Shown here: positions 45,382 through 54,154 of the stretch, piece by piece
Numbering within the stretch: the stretch's first letter is position 1
How the letters are laid out: each line of letters starts with the position of its first letter
Position numbers and translations under genes: made by a program
DNA from: Dulcicalothrix desertica PCC 7102
GTDB lineage: Bacteria > Cyanobacteriota > Cyanobacteriia > Cyanobacteriales > Nostocaceae
DNA: 64,000 bases
Direction: 5' to 3'
Assembly: GCF_003991905.1 (NCBI RefSeq)
Contig: NZ_RSCL01000015.1
Coordinates: 126,001-190,000, forward strand
Notes under the pieces: generated by a model
Told to the model about the DNA's origin: nothing
Database searches by the model: none
Seen by the model: only the letters and a program-made list of their open reading frames with translations

Positions 45382-45518
45382 ATTATATTTTGCAAGCATT
45401 TCTTTTGATAACTTTTGCTCCGAACGTTATTTTTACGCTTATTACACCAAACTCTCAAAAATCGGAAATTTTACTAAGTAACAATACTCAATCTTCAAAA
45501 ATTGAATAAAAATTATGG

Positions 45519-45534
45519 ACTTTTTGGTTCAAAA
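45519..45534. promoter_or_regulatory. Putative TetR operator, copy 1
   Basis: ACTTTTTGGTTCAAAA, 31 bp before the tetR ATG. Its exact reverse complement stands at 46161-46176, just before the SDR gene. Identical 16-mers at both promoters are best explained as the operator of the TetR regulator encoded between them. Confidence 0.65.
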
Positions 45535-45564
45535 CATATATCCTAATCTCAGGAGGTGATAAAT

Positions 45565-46146
45565 ATGGGGCGCCCAAAAGAGTTTGACCGTGAAGAAGTA
45601 CTGCAAAAAGCTCTCTACACATTCTGGGAAAAGGGCTATGATGCAACCACACTCCCAGATTTACTAGAGAGTATGGGCATTAATCGTTCAAGCTTCTACA
45701 ATTCTTTTGGGGATAAGCAGACTCTTTTTCGTGAGGTGATGAGTCTCTACTATCAGCAAATAGGGATAAAAAGACTTGCTATACTGCATAAAGCCAAGTC
45801 CATAAAACAAGGATTATGGGATTACTTCAATCACAATATTGATGTGGCAGTAGCTGAATATAACCCAGGTGGTTGTTTGCTGACTAACACAGCTACAAAC
45901 CTCAAAACCATTGATGAACAAGTAACCAAGCATATTGTTCAAGGTGTTGACCGTTTGGAACAAGCACTGTTTAATCTTCTTGAGAAAGGTCAACAATCAG
46001 GTGAAATCGCCCCTAACAAAGACATTAAAGCTATCGCACGACTTATGATATCTGTATCATACGGGCTAAATATCGCCGCACGCATCCATTCTGACCGAGA
46101 GATGCTTCTCGACATGGTGAAAGCTGCTCTGTCAACTCTCGACTAA
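45565..46146 (+). CDS. TetR family transcriptional regulator
   Basis: 193 residues from the ATG at 45565, which has a perfect AGGAGGTGAT site upstream. HTH region FDREEVLQKALYTFWEKGYD, TTLPDLLESMGINRSSFYNS, FGDKQTLFREVM. The C-terminal ligand domain contains NPGGCLLTNTATNL, as in the AcrR/TetR subgroup that controls short-chain reductases and efflux genes. It probably represses itself and the SDR gene 42 bp downstream through the paired operator motif. Confidence 0.92.
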   Translation: MGRPKEFDREEVLQKALYTFWEKGYDATTLPDLLESMGINRSSFYNSFGDKQTLFREVMSLYYQQIGIKRLAILHKAKSIKQGLWDYFNHNIDVAVAEYNPGGCLLTNTATNLKTIDEQVTKHIVQGVDRLEQALFNLLEKGQQSGEIAPNKDIKAIARLMISVSYGLNIAARIHSDREMLLDMVKAALSTLD

Positions 46147-46160
46147 AATTTTTTCGTTTA

Positions 46161-46176
46161 TTTTGAACCAAAAAGT
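46161..46176. promoter_or_regulatory. Putative TetR operator, copy 2
   Basis: TTTTGAACCAAAAAGT, the exact reverse complement of 45519-45534, located 12 bp before the SDR start codon. Confidence 0.65.
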
Positions 46177-46188
46177 ACAAAACACACT

Positions 46189-46914
46189 ATGAAGAAGATT
46201 GTTTTTATTTCCGGCGCCACCAAAGGTATTGGCAATGAAGTCGCACAGCAACTAGCTTTACATGACTTTATTGTTTTAATTGGCGCGCGGAATAGACAGC
46301 ATGGAAAAGCAGCAGTAGAAAAACTCCAGTTAAATGGCGCCGATGCTCATTTTATTCAACTTGATGTTAATGATGAATCATCAATTAAATTTGCGGCTGA
46401 AACAATTAGTAAACAGTTTGGAAAAGTTGATGTACTTATCAATAATGCTGGAGTTAACTATGAGTTTTCATCGGGTACTCGTCCATCAATGCTGAGTGTA
46501 GATACTCTAAAAGATACGTTTATCACGAACTTTTTTGGAGTATTCGCAATTATTCATCATTTTCTACCACTACTTAAGCAAGCTGGCGCCGCTCGTATTA
46601 TAAACGTTTCATCTACACTTGGCTCACTTACTGCATTAAGTAATCCCGAAAACTTTTTCTATGGAGTTAATAGTCTTGCTTACAATTCTTCTAAAACTGC
46701 ACTAAACGCGCTAACTGTATCTTTAGCAAAAGATTTAGCTGAAGACAAAATTAGCGTCAACTCAATTTGTCCAGGTTGGGTGAAAACAGATATGGGAACA
46801 GAAATGGCGCCGCGAACTGTGGAGCAAGGAGCAGCTATTATAATCAAGATGGCTACAAGGAACGATTCACCAACAGGTAAATTTCTTGATGACAACGGGG
46901 AAATTCCTTGGTAG
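46189..46914 (+). CDS. Short-chain dehydrogenase/reductase (SDR)
   Basis: 241 residues, full-length classical SDR. Cofactor motif FISGATKGIGNEVAQQLALH with GARNRQ, which favours NADP(H). Also LINNAGVNY, the catalytic Ser in INVSSTLGS and the YxxxK motif in LAYNSSKTALNAL. The C-terminal SVNSICPGWVKTDMGTEMAP is typical of carbonyl reductase-like SDRs. Substrate unknown; TetR control suggests induction by a xenobiotic or carbonyl stress. The stop codon lies inside the palindrome 46911-46938. Confidence 0.93.
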   Translation: MKKIVFISGATKGIGNEVAQQLALHDFIVLIGARNRQHGKAAVEKLQLNGADAHFIQLDVNDESSIKFAAETISKQFGKVDVLINNAGVNYEFSSGTRPSMLSVDTLKDTFITNFFGVFAIIHHFLPLLKQAGAARIINVSSTLGSLTALSNPENFFYGVNSLAYNSSKTALNALTVSLAKDLAEDKISVNSICPGWVKTDMGTEMAPRTVEQGAAIIIKMATRNDSPTGKFLDDNGEIPW

Positions 46915-46938
46915 AGACGCGATTTATCGCGTCTCTAC
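46911..46938. terminator. Palindrome supplying both convergent stop codons; probable bidirectional terminator
   Basis: A palindrome with 12-base arms GTAGAGACGCGA / TCGCGTCTCTAC and a four-base loop. The SDR stop TAG (46912-46914) and the dapF stop TAG (46935-46937, minus strand) are both part of its arms. The family also occurs at 5523, 22552 and 34424. Confidence 0.6.
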
Positions 46939-47768
46939 TCAAACATCTCCAATGAAATTACACCTTCGGCAACCTTAGTAACACCACCTGTCATAGTCAC
47001 CATAAAATCATCAGTAACTTGTATAAAAATTTGCCCTCCAGGCATATGAACAGTTATTGATGAATCGCACAAACCTAACTTATAAGCAACGGCTGCTGCC
47101 GCACTGCTACTACTCCCAGATGCTAAAGTATATCCCGCTCCCCTTTCCCAAATTTCAATTTGGATATTTTCACGGTCGATAACCTTCATAAATTGAACAT
47201 TCGTGCGATTCGGAAAACTTGGGTGAACTTCTAATAAAGAACCATATTTATAAGCAATATCCGGCGCCACTTCAGGCAGTAAAATAACACAGTGAGGATT
47301 ACCAATAGTAGCAGCACAGAAAGTAAACGTCTGGTCTAAAACTGTTATACTTTCTTGAATAACTTCTCTCGGTTCTCCTGTAACGGGAATTTTTTCGCTG
47401 TTAAAGTTGACACGTCCCATCTCGACTTGAACACTTTTACCAGAGTCAGCAACCCGCGCTTTAACTTTTCCACCAAGTGTATCAATACTAAATTGTTCTC
47501 TCACAAGCTGCCTATCCCACAAGTAACGAGAGAATATCCTCAAACCATTACCACTTTTTTCTGCTTCGCTGCCATCGGGGTTAAAAATGCGTAGTCCAAA
47601 GTCCGAATTTTGGGATGGTAACGGACCAAGTAGAATTCCATCGGAACCAACACCGAAGTTACGATGACAAATTCGCTCAATACGTTCTTTGGTTAATTCA
47701 ATCTCCACATCTTCAGGAGCAATAACCAAATAATCGTTTCCTAGTGCATGATACTTTGAATATTTCAC
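46935..47768 (-). CDS. dapF: Diaminopimelate epimerase homologue lacking both catalytic cysteines
   Basis: 277 residues from a GTG at 47768, full-length for DapF. Family marks: YHALGNDYLVI, RNFGVGSDGILLG, ATIGNPHCVILL and FPNRTNVQFMKV. The two catalytic Cys of DapF, normally in (C)GNGxR and A(C)GT/S, are Ser here: EAEKSGNGLRIFSRY (codon AGT) and YTLASGSSSSAAAA (codon TCT). DapF uses the Cys pair to deprotonate and reprotonate the alpha carbon of diaminopimelate, so this copy is unlikely to be a normal lysine/peptidoglycan pathway enzyme. It may act on another substrate or be a non-catalytic paralogue. The remaining substrate-binding signatures look intact. Confidence 0.88.
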   Translation of the reverse strand: MKYSKYHALGNDYLVIAPEDVEIELTKERIERICHRNFGVGSDGILLGPLPSQNSDFGLRIFNPDGSEAEKSGNGLRIFSRYLWDRQLVREQFSIDTLGGKVKARVADSGKSVQVEMGRVNFNSEKIPVTGEPREVIQESITVLDQTFTFCAATIGNPHCVILLPEVAPDIAYKYGSLLEVHPSFPNRTNVQFMKVIDRENIQIEIWERGAGYTLASGSSSSAAAAVAYKLGLCDSSITVHMPGGQIFIQVTDDFMVTMTGGVTKVAEGVISLEMFE

Positions 47769-47849
47769 TTAACTATCAAATCCATTACAAATGTACTATA
47801 ATTGTTTTTTATATCTTTTGATAAATATACTCTACTCAGGACTGATGTA

Positions 47850-47999
47850 ATTCCCTATGTTTCAAGATTATTCATCTATCCTATTAAATCTTTGGATAGA
47901 GTTAGCGTTGAGAGTATAAATGTTCTTAAAAGCGGCGCCTTAGAGCGAGATAGAGAGTTTGCCATTGTCGATAAATTAGGTAACTTAGTTCAGACTTAA
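47850..47999 (+). pseudogene. MOSC N-terminal domain fragment
   Basis: The frame reads VSRLFIYPIKSLDRVSVESI, NVLKSGALERDREFAIVDKL, GNLVQT, then a stop. This is the start of a MOSC (molybdenum cofactor sulfurase-like) beta-barrel protein. It breaks off after about 50 residues, where sequence copied from a TIR gene begins. Confidence 0.68.
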
Positions 48000-48085
48000 T
48001 ATGTTCTGATTATCACTGGGAAGTTTTAGTGAAGCACGCGATGCAAAGGCATAAGGCTCGTGAGGCTCGTGTTATTCTAATTTTG
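47985..48085 (+). pseudogene. Fragment copied from the TIR gene at 40094-40194
   Basis: About 100 bp from TTAGTTCAGACTTAATATGT to CGTGTTATTCTAATTTTG match 40094-40194 with roughly ten differences (LISSDLIYSDYHWEVLVKRA region). It is fused directly to the MOSC fragment. The following 48097-48181 may be the first ~20 codons of an AraC-like gene in reverse (TGAGCCAAGATTTCAA, compare 43250-43268). Confidence 0.7.
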
Positions 48086-48318
48086 CGTGTATAATGGGCA
48101 AACGTGGCGCCGTCTGCGAAGTAATGTTTTTGTTTTTATCGTTTTGATTGAAATCTTGGCTCATGCACTTTTAGCTTAACTGCTTATACTTAACTTTAAC
48201 AAAACATAATTTAATTAATAAAAATTAACTGCTACTATCGCTTATGTAAAATTTTTTTAATGGTCAAAGTTGAAAGCAGTATAAATATTAAATTATTTTT
48301 GAAAAAATATTTCTATAT

Positions 48319-48343
48319 GTAGGGTGGGCACTGCCCACCCTAC
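48319..48343. terminator. GGTGGGCACTGCCCACC palindrome on a stop codon
   Basis: A 25-bp palindrome with arms GTAGGGTGGGCA / TGCCCACCCTAC. The minus-strand CrtI-type gene ends with TAG at 48340-48342, inside the arm. Related copies lie near 27295 and 27556. Likely a repeat that also serves as a hairpin terminator. Confidence 0.55.
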
Positions 48344-49842
48344 GTGTCATTTACAGATGTGGTGATGTCTTGTCCAACAAAAGATGTTGCACTTTTCGCT
48401 GCTTCCAAAATTGTTAGTAAACCGCTACCTGGATGGACGGCGCCACCAATAAAATATAATTTACTAACGGTGTTTGAGCGAATATGGGGACGTAAGGGAC
48501 CAAGCTGTTTCCAGTTATGAGTGAGATTGAATACTGCGCCTAAGTGCGTGCGATAATCATCCTGCCATGTATTAGCAGTGTAACAAGTCTCTGTAACAAT
48601 ATGCTTTTCAATATTTTTATAACCTAGTAAGGGCATTCGTTGAATAATTAGATTACGGTAGGATTTTTGTTTGCTTGCCCAGTCAACGTTGTAAGCTGTA
48701 TTAGGAATGGGAACAAGAACAAATAAAGTGCTGTGTCCTGCTGGTGCGTTACTTGGGTCAATAATTGTTGGGTTACAAACGTAGAAAGGCGGGTTTTCTT
48801 CATCTAAAGCTGAATCATCAATCCAAGGACGGCTGCGTTTACGAACGTTATCAGATAGGTAAATTTGGTGATGGGGTAAATCTTCGTAACGTCGATTTAT
48901 TCCCAAGTACAGCATAAAAGTTGAGCATGAGAACTGCATTTTTCCTAGTTTAGCATCTGTATACTTTCCGCGCGCTGATTCTGGTAATAAATTTTTCATT
49001 GCGTGGGCAAAGTCTGCATTAATAATTACGGCATCCGCGCGTACACGTTCACCAGATGCTAATTCTACTCCCTTTGTTTGTCTGTTTTCGATCCAAATTT
49101 GTTTTACCGATGAATTTAAGTGAATGCGTGTTCCTAAATCTTCAGTAGCTTTTGCCATTGCTAAAGCTAAAGCACGAAATCCACCTTCCGGATGCCAAAC
49201 TCCATCTGCAAATTCTAGGTATGGGATAAGACTAAATATACTTGAGCATACGGTTGGATGCATTCCTAAATATTTTGAAGAATATGAGAGCGCGTAAGCA
49301 ATGCGCTCATCTTTGAAATGGTGCCAAAATTGTTGATATAAGCTTTCCCAAGGACGGAAAGATATAGCTCTGGCAATTTCTAATGGATTTAGATAACCTG
49401 CTATTGAACGTACTGGTGTACCGAGATATGATTTATATCCAACTTTGTATTTACGGACATGTTCGGCGTACCATTTATCAAATGCTGTTCCTAAGTCAGA
49501 ACGAATGGCGCCAAGTTGAATTTTGAAAGCTTCTATATTTGATGTTAAGTCTAATCGGGTATTATCCCAAAAGTGTACACGAGTATTAGGGTCAAGCTGT
49601 TTGAATTGGATATAGTCGCTTAGATTTAAACCTGATTCTGTGAATAATTCTTGATACACTCGTGGTAATTGCAAAATAGTTGGCCCTGTGTCAAACGAGT
49701 AAGAACCATTTTCAAATCCTGCCATCCTTCCACCTACGCGGTTTGCGGCTTCAAAAATCTCTACACTATATCCGCGTGATGCTAGCCGTATTGCTGTGGC
49801 TAGTCCTCCAGGTCCTGCTCCGACTATGATAATTTTTGGCAT
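48340..49842 (-). CDS. CrtI/CrtN-family phytoene desaturase-like FAD oxidoreductase
   Basis: 500 residues from the ATG at 49842, where the FAD-binding sequence KIIIVGAGPGGLATAIRLAS begins; an upstream extension would overlap the GNAT gene. Other marks: VGGRMAGFENGSYSFDTGPT, ADGVWHPEGGFRALALAMAK, and the C-terminal carotenoid desaturase signature FIGGAVHPGSGLLTILEAAK. CrtI-type desaturases and isomerases act on polyene chains; here the substrate is not defined, and cyanobacteria normally use CrtP/CrtQ/CrtH for lycopene. It might serve a specialised carotenoid or keto-carotenoid step. Confidence 0.88.
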   Translation of the reverse strand: MPKIIIVGAGPGGLATAIRLASRGYSVEIFEAANRVGGRMAGFENGSYSFDTGPTILQLPRVYQELFTESGLNLSDYIQFKQLDPNTRVHFWDNTRLDLTSNIEAFKIQLGAIRSDLGTAFDKWYAEHVRKYKVGYKSYLGTPVRSIAGYLNPLEIARAISFRPWESLYQQFWHHFKDERIAYALSYSSKYLGMHPTVCSSIFSLIPYLEFADGVWHPEGGFRALALAMAKATEDLGTRIHLNSSVKQIWIENRQTKGVELASGERVRADAVIINADFAHAMKNLLPESARGKYTDAKLGKMQFSCSTFMLYLGINRRYEDLPHHQIYLSDNVRKRSRPWIDDSALDEENPPFYVCNPTIIDPSNAPAGHSTLFVLVPIPNTAYNVDWASKQKSYRNLIIQRMPLLGYKNIEKHIVTETCYTANTWQDDYRTHLGAVFNLTHNWKQLGPLRPHIRSNTVSKLYFIGGAVHPGSGLLTILEAAKSATSFVGQDITTSVNDT

Positions 49843-49858
49843 ATTTTGAGGTTTGCTA

Positions 49859-50743
49859 TTAATACAAGGCAGATGGTAGAAAGGCGCCTGCTGGCTCGTT
49901 ATAAAGACCAAGACTCATCAACGTTTCGGGTTGGATGATACGCAGTCCATGTTTCAAACACCAACGCAACAACTCGGCGTTACGCATTGGAACATAAAAG
50001 CCTGACCCAGCTAACTCCTTTGCCGCTCCTATAAGTGCTTTTAGGTCTTCATTATTCTCACCAACAGCGTGACCAAAGAAGCCTATTTCGGTAGCATAGC
50101 CCGATACACGCCCATCATACTCGACAAGCGTCGCGGTACCTCGCTCGACAGCCCTCTTTAATTCCCCCGCTCGGTCATGACCGTGAATGCCATAGCAGAG
50201 TTGATTACATACAGCAAGATCAGCTTCAACCACTGAACGAACAATACGATTAGGTATCGTTAAGCCGAGCGGTTGCCCTTGAAGGTTTGCCAGTGGCTCG
50301 CGTACATTGAAGCCAAGTTTTGTATACAGTCCAAGGGAACAACTATTATATGCAGCTTGAACGAGCCGCACACCAGCGTAACGTTTTTCACGTGCCCGTT
50401 GTAAAACATGTTCCATCAGGCGCCGACCAACCGACCTATTTTGTGCGGTTGGGTCTACCGTAGTGGGACCTATTCCGGCGATAGTGTCCCCTTCCCACAA
50501 AAAGTTGCTACCGATAACTTGTCCATTAGATGTTTCAGCTACAACAGAATAAATTGCTGGGTCAGCTAAAAGCTCAGTCAGCATATCCGCTCCAAACTCA
50601 GCAGAGGGAAAATCGGCTACAAAGCCATGCTGTTCCGCAATGGCACGAATTGCTTCATACACAATGGCGCCACACGGGAATGCATCATCAGGTTGTCCTG
50701 CACGCAGTATTACCAGAGGTGCTTGTTCAAATACTTTGTCCAT
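49859..50743 (-). CDS. GNAT-family N-acetyltransferase (two-domain)
   Basis: 294 residues from the ATG at 50743, chosen because homology starts at VILRAGQPDDAFPCGAIVYE. The acetyl-CoA loop is DPTAQNRSVGRRLMEHVLQR in the first domain. A second, weaker GNAT-like half follows (RGTATLVEYDGRVSGYATEI ... LLRWCLKHGLRII). By eye this gene is richer in G+C and has different codon choice from its neighbours, suggesting transfer from another lineage. It is divergent from a TetR gene with palindromic sites between, so likely TetR-controlled. Confidence 0.86.
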   Translation of the reverse strand: MDKVFEQAPLVILRAGQPDDAFPCGAIVYEAIRAIAEQHGFVADFPSAEFGADMLTELLADPAIYSVVAETSNGQVIGSNFLWEGDTIAGIGPTTVDPTAQNRSVGRRLMEHVLQRAREKRYAGVRLVQAAYNSCSLGLYTKLGFNVREPLANLQGQPLGLTIPNRIVRSVVEADLAVCNQLCYGIHGHDRAGELKRAVERGTATLVEYDGRVSGYATEIGFFGHAVGENNEDLKALIGAAKELAGSGFYVPMRNAELLRWCLKHGLRIIQPETLMSLGLYNEPAGAFLPSALY

Positions 50744-50767
50744 CAAAATATACAAGGATAAACAAAA

Positions 50768-50810
50768 GTGAGAAATTCTCACGTTTTCTAAAATACGAGA
50801 ATTCCTCACG
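50768..50810. promoter_or_regulatory. Putative TetR operator pair between GNAT and tetR genes
   Basis: GTGAGAAATTCTCAC (50768-50782) is an almost perfect palindrome. ACGAGAATTCCTCACG (50795-50810) repeats the same half-sites (GTGAG / CTCAC). Two copies 27 bp apart in the divergent promoter fit binding of the adjacent TetR protein. Confidence 0.65.
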
Positions 50811-50902
50811 TTTGTCTAGTGGTAGGTAAAATGTGATTATTTGTAGAAAACTCTCTTGAATTGGAGGGGTACTATTTTTTATTAATATTTCCCAAGCGAC
50901 AA

Positions 50903-51511
50903 ATGCCTGAACCTTTACGCCGTTTACCTCAGCAAGCTCGCAGTCGTCTGCGATTTAATCAAATATTAGATGCAGCTGCACTGGTTTTTGAGGAAGTTGG
51001 CTATGAGATGGCAAGTACGGAATTAATTGCTGTACGGGCTAATACTTCTATTGGGTCGTTATACCGTTTTTTCCCTGATAAATCAGCAATTTTACATGCT
51101 TTGGGAGAAAGGTATGCATCTGAGCTAAAAGACTTGTTTGTGGAGATTTTTCACGCTAAAAATCTGGGTAAACCACTAGCTGATATTTTGAATGAAGCTG
51201 TAGACTTATGTGACATTTTTTACTCTAATAATCTGGCTGCTAGAATTATTTTTTTGCAATCCCAAGCTTTTCCTCAATTGCAAACAATGAATCGACGTTT
51301 AGATAATGAAATCGCTGTGATATTTGATACGTTTTTAGCGTTACGGCAACCAAATGTAGAAGCAGAGCAGCGGCGCTTGATGGCATTAATGGTAGTAGAA
51401 ATAGCAAGTGCTTTACAATTATTTTACTGGAATCAAGATGAACAACTAAGGCAAAAAATCGTGACGGAAACTAAATTGGTATTAATTAGGTATTTAGAAC
51501 CAATCTTTTAA
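50903..51511 (+). CDS. TetR family transcriptional regulator
   Basis: 202 residues from the ATG at 50903. HTH region RSRLRFNQILDAAALVFEEV, YEMASTELIAVRANTSIGSL, YRFFPDKSAILHALGERY. The C-terminal domain (LADILNEAVDLCDIFYSNNL onward) resembles the TetR_C_17 type ligand domain. It probably represses the divergent GNAT gene and itself through the sites at 50768-50810. Confidence 0.9.
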   Translation: MPEPLRRLPQQARSRLRFNQILDAAALVFEEVGYEMASTELIAVRANTSIGSLYRFFPDKSAILHALGERYASELKDLFVEIFHAKNLGKPLADILNEAVDLCDIFYSNNLAARIIFLQSQAFPQLQTMNRRLDNEIAVIFDTFLALRQPNVEAEQRRLMALMVVEIASALQLFYWNQDEQLRQKIVTETKLVLIRYLEPIF

Positions 51512-51826
51512 AGAGATATACATCTAAGGGTATTTCCACAACAGTGAAACAATGCTACATATTGCATTATCCAGTACACATGGGCGCCAAATACACAGTT
51601 AATTGAATGAAGGGCACAAAATCCTAATTTATCAATGGGTAGCATCGCTGAGTTACAAGGACTAAAAAAACAAGAAGTGTTTGTGTGTGAACAAAATTGG
51701 AAGTTGGACGCAATATCTTGACAATATTTTCTTTGTGTCCTTTGTGTCTTTGTGGTTCATTCTCTTCCCTCTGTGTTCTCTGCGCCTCTGTGGTAAAAAA
51801 AAGATATGTACTGCACATCTGGGACT
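51512..51826. other. Gap with CTTTGTGTCC-type dispersed repeats
   Basis: About 315 bp without a gene. The part 51727-51795 carries TTTGTGTCCTTTGTGTCTTT, GTGGTTCATTCTC and CTCTGTGTTCTCTGCGCCTC, a repeat family that also appears at 54155-54183 (between devC and devA) and, degenerate, near 31440. Confidence 0.6.
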
Positions 51827-53389
51827 TTATGCTACAGCTCTAAAATAGGCTTTTAAGTCTTTTAAGGAAATTTCCTTGGAAATAAATCCGATATAGTTAT
51901 CTGGTCTTAGCAGCACCTTAAAAGTTTGATTTTTCCCGAATATTTCTATGACGCGCGGGTAAAGGGGAATAACATTGAAGTCGATTAAATCGCCGTATTC
52001 CTTTTCGAGTTCCAACTTCAAACCTTGATAATCTTGTTGCCCGTCTGAGAAAATAAGCAGGTGAAATTTAGGAGCGCGGAGTTGATCGTAAACATTGGCG
52101 CCGTTTACCAGAAAATATGGCATTCTGTCTCCAGCTTTGACCTCAAAATCGTGATCACCTTCATGCCTACTTAATGAACTGTCATGGTAATTAAGTCCAA
52201 TTTGAGAAACCATAGGAAATATGAACTCTTTTGCGGCGCCAAACTGACTCACAAAACTGGCGACGCTTGGCAATATATTGTTCCGAATAAATCGGAAATA
52301 CCACTGTTCGCCCGCTGCAACATTAAAAAACTGGTCAGTCGTATGCAAGAGATGTTTTGCATTTGCCAAACGTTCCTCGTTATAACTTTCAAGTAACGAA
52401 TCCTTGGCATAGCCTTTCAAAATAAACGCTATTTTCCAAGCCAAATTGTAAACGTCCTGAATGCCCGTGTTCATTCCCTGACCGCCAGCAGGTGTGTGGA
52501 CATGAGCAGCATCACCAGCAAGAAAACATCTGCCGTATTTGAACTTCTCAGCATGACGAGTATGCACTTTGTAAGTCGAAAACCAGCGCACGTTAGTTAT
52601 ATCAAGTGGGCGCCGCACTAATTGCTTAACTTTATTTTCAACTTCATCATAGCTGACTTCAGAAGAAACCTGGTTATTGTAATCGTGTTCAGGCATATTA
52701 CCTATAAGCCTCCAATGTTTTTCGCCTTGCATAGGAACTATCAGCACAAATGCATCTTGTCCTAAGGCAGCGCTAAACATATGCTCATCAGTCTTCCACT
52801 CCATGTCTACGTCCGCAACATAAAACAAACGTGGATAAGTTGAACCTTCAAACTCAACATTGAGTAAATGTCGTGTTAGACTGCTGGCGCCGTCACAGCC
52901 CACCAAGTATTGAGCTTCAATAGTCTGTGTGTCACCGTTTGCAGCTTTGAGAACTGCTTTCACGCCGTTTGCATCTTGCGTGAAACTGTTCATTTCGGTC
53001 TGCCACTGAACGTCTTTCCCGTTCTGTTGGAGATGCTCGTAAAGAAGATGCTCATTTTTGCTTTGTTCAAAAACGAGTAAAAAAGGAAAAGGGCTGAGTC
53101 GTCCACCAAAATCTGAAAAATCGAGGTGGGCACTGATTTTAGCATCGTGCATTAAGGCGCCTTTCTGAACTATGGAACCGCTAAGAATAGCTTTTCGCGC
53201 TAGGTCAAGTTGGTCGTAAATCTCTAGCGTCCGTGCGTGAACGACCAGAGCTTTTGATAAATCGGTGACACCTTCCTTTTTGTCAAAAATTACGAAGTCG
53301 ATACCATAACGCATCAACTGGGCAGCTAAAGATAATCCTGTCGGACCGGCGCCTACGATTAGTACTTCTGTCTTGGTTATTGTTTCCAT
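51827..53389 (-). CDS. FAD-dependent aromatic monooxygenase (PheA/TfdB family)
   Basis: 520 residues. The Rossmann start is VLIVGAGPTGLSLAAQLMRY, the DG motif is YLVGCDGASSLTRHLL and the GD motif is RCFLAGDAAHVHTPAGGQGM with NTGIQDVYNLAWKIAFILKG. A C-terminal thioredoxin-like extension (FHLLIFSDGQQDYQGLKLEL) is typical of the phenol/polyketide hydroxylase and rifampicin-monooxygenase group. It uses NAD(P)H and O2 to hydroxylate an aromatic compound. It is 18 bp downstream of the ABC ATPase gene, so detoxification by hydroxylation and export may be coupled. Confidence 0.92.
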   Translation of the reverse strand: METITKTEVLIVGAGPTGLSLAAQLMRYGIDFVIFDKKEGVTDLSKALVVHARTLEIYDQLDLARKAILSGSIVQKGALMHDAKISAHLDFSDFGGRLSPFPFLLVFEQSKNEHLLYEHLQQNGKDVQWQTEMNSFTQDANGVKAVLKAANGDTQTIEAQYLVGCDGASSLTRHLLNVEFEGSTYPRLFYVADVDMEWKTDEHMFSAALGQDAFVLIVPMQGEKHWRLIGNMPEHDYNNQVSSEVSYDEVENKVKQLVRRPLDITNVRWFSTYKVHTRHAEKFKYGRCFLAGDAAHVHTPAGGQGMNTGIQDVYNLAWKIAFILKGYAKDSLLESYNEERLANAKHLLHTTDQFFNVAAGEQWYFRFIRNNILPSVASFVSQFGAAKEFIFPMVSQIGLNYHDSSLSRHEGDHDFEVKAGDRMPYFLVNGANVYDQLRAPKFHLLIFSDGQQDYQGLKLELEKEYGDLIDFNVIPLYPRVIEIFGKNQTFKVLLRPDNYIGFISKEISLKDLKAYFRAVA

Positions 53390-53407
53390 AATCCAAACTC
53401 CAGTTAT

Positions 53408-54151
53408 TCAACTTTGAACTAATTCATGTGATGCTTCTGATGAAGCATTAACGTTACCATCGCTAATTAAATGACCATCTTCCATATTAATGATTCTGTC
53501 AGCGATATCTAAAATTCGGTTATCGTGTGTTACCAATAGAATTGTGCATCCTTGTTCTCGTGCTAACTTCTGCATTAATTCCACAACATCGCGTCCAGAT
53601 TTTTTATCGAGGGCAGCAGTTGGTTCGTCTGCAAGAACAATTTTAGGTTGACCAACTAACGCGCGCGCAATAGCAACCCGTTGTTTTTGTCCTCCTGATA
53701 AGTCATCTGGGTAGTAGTTGACACGTTGACCTAACCCAACGGTTTCCAGCATTGCTTTAGAACGAGTAATCATTTCGGTTGGAGTAATACCTGGATGAAT
53801 CTCCAAACCCATCCGTACATTTTGTAGTGCAGTTAAACTGCCATGTAAATTATGAGCTTGAAAAATATAGCCATTATTCCGTCGCGCTTGAGTTAATTGA
53901 CTTTGACTGGCGCCAGAAAGTTCTTGTCCTAATACACGTAAACTACCATCAGTGGCAGAACGTAAACCTCCAGCAAGAGTAAGTTGGGTCGTTTTTCCGG
54001 AACCAGAAGGACCTGTCATGATAATAATTTCACCCTTTTTGATTTCCAGATTTATATTGAACAAAACCTGTTTACGAAGTTGACCTTTACCAAAATAGTG
54101 GTTAAGATTTTTGATAGAAATAACAGTTTCATTGCTAAATTTACGTTCCAT
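53408..54151 (-). CDS. devA: DevA-type ABC transporter ATP-binding protein
   Basis: 247 residues. Walker A GPSGSGKTTQLTLAGGL, Q-loop YIFQAHNLHGSLTALQNV, signature DDLSGGQKQRVAIARALV, Walker B IVLADEPTAALD and switch His LVTHDN. Closest in style to DevA/MacB-like ATPases that energise envelope-spanning exporters with DevB (adaptor) and DevC (permease). The operon order here is DevB-DevC-DevA, the usual one; a ~200-bp stretch filled with dispersed repeats separates devC and devA. Classical DevBCA exports heterocyst glycolipids; this one, under TetR control and next to a monooxygenase, more likely exports a toxic compound. Confidence 0.92.
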   Translation of the reverse strand: MERKFSNETVISIKNLNHYFGKGQLRKQVLFNINLEIKKGEIIIMTGPSGSGKTTQLTLAGGLRSATDGSLRVLGQELSGASQSQLTQARRNNGYIFQAHNLHGSLTALQNVRMGLEIHPGITPTEMITRSKAMLETVGLGQRVNYYPDDLSGGQKQRVAIARALVGQPKIVLADEPTAALDKKSGRDVVELMQKLAREQGCTILLVTHDNRILDIADRIINMEDGHLISDGNVNASSEASHELVQS

Positions 54152-54154
54152 ATT

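Noticed and set aside
45236-45481. 81-residue plus-strand frame
   Set aside because: Composition is that of AT-rich spacer, it spans a small inverted-repeat element, and it has no recognisable motif.
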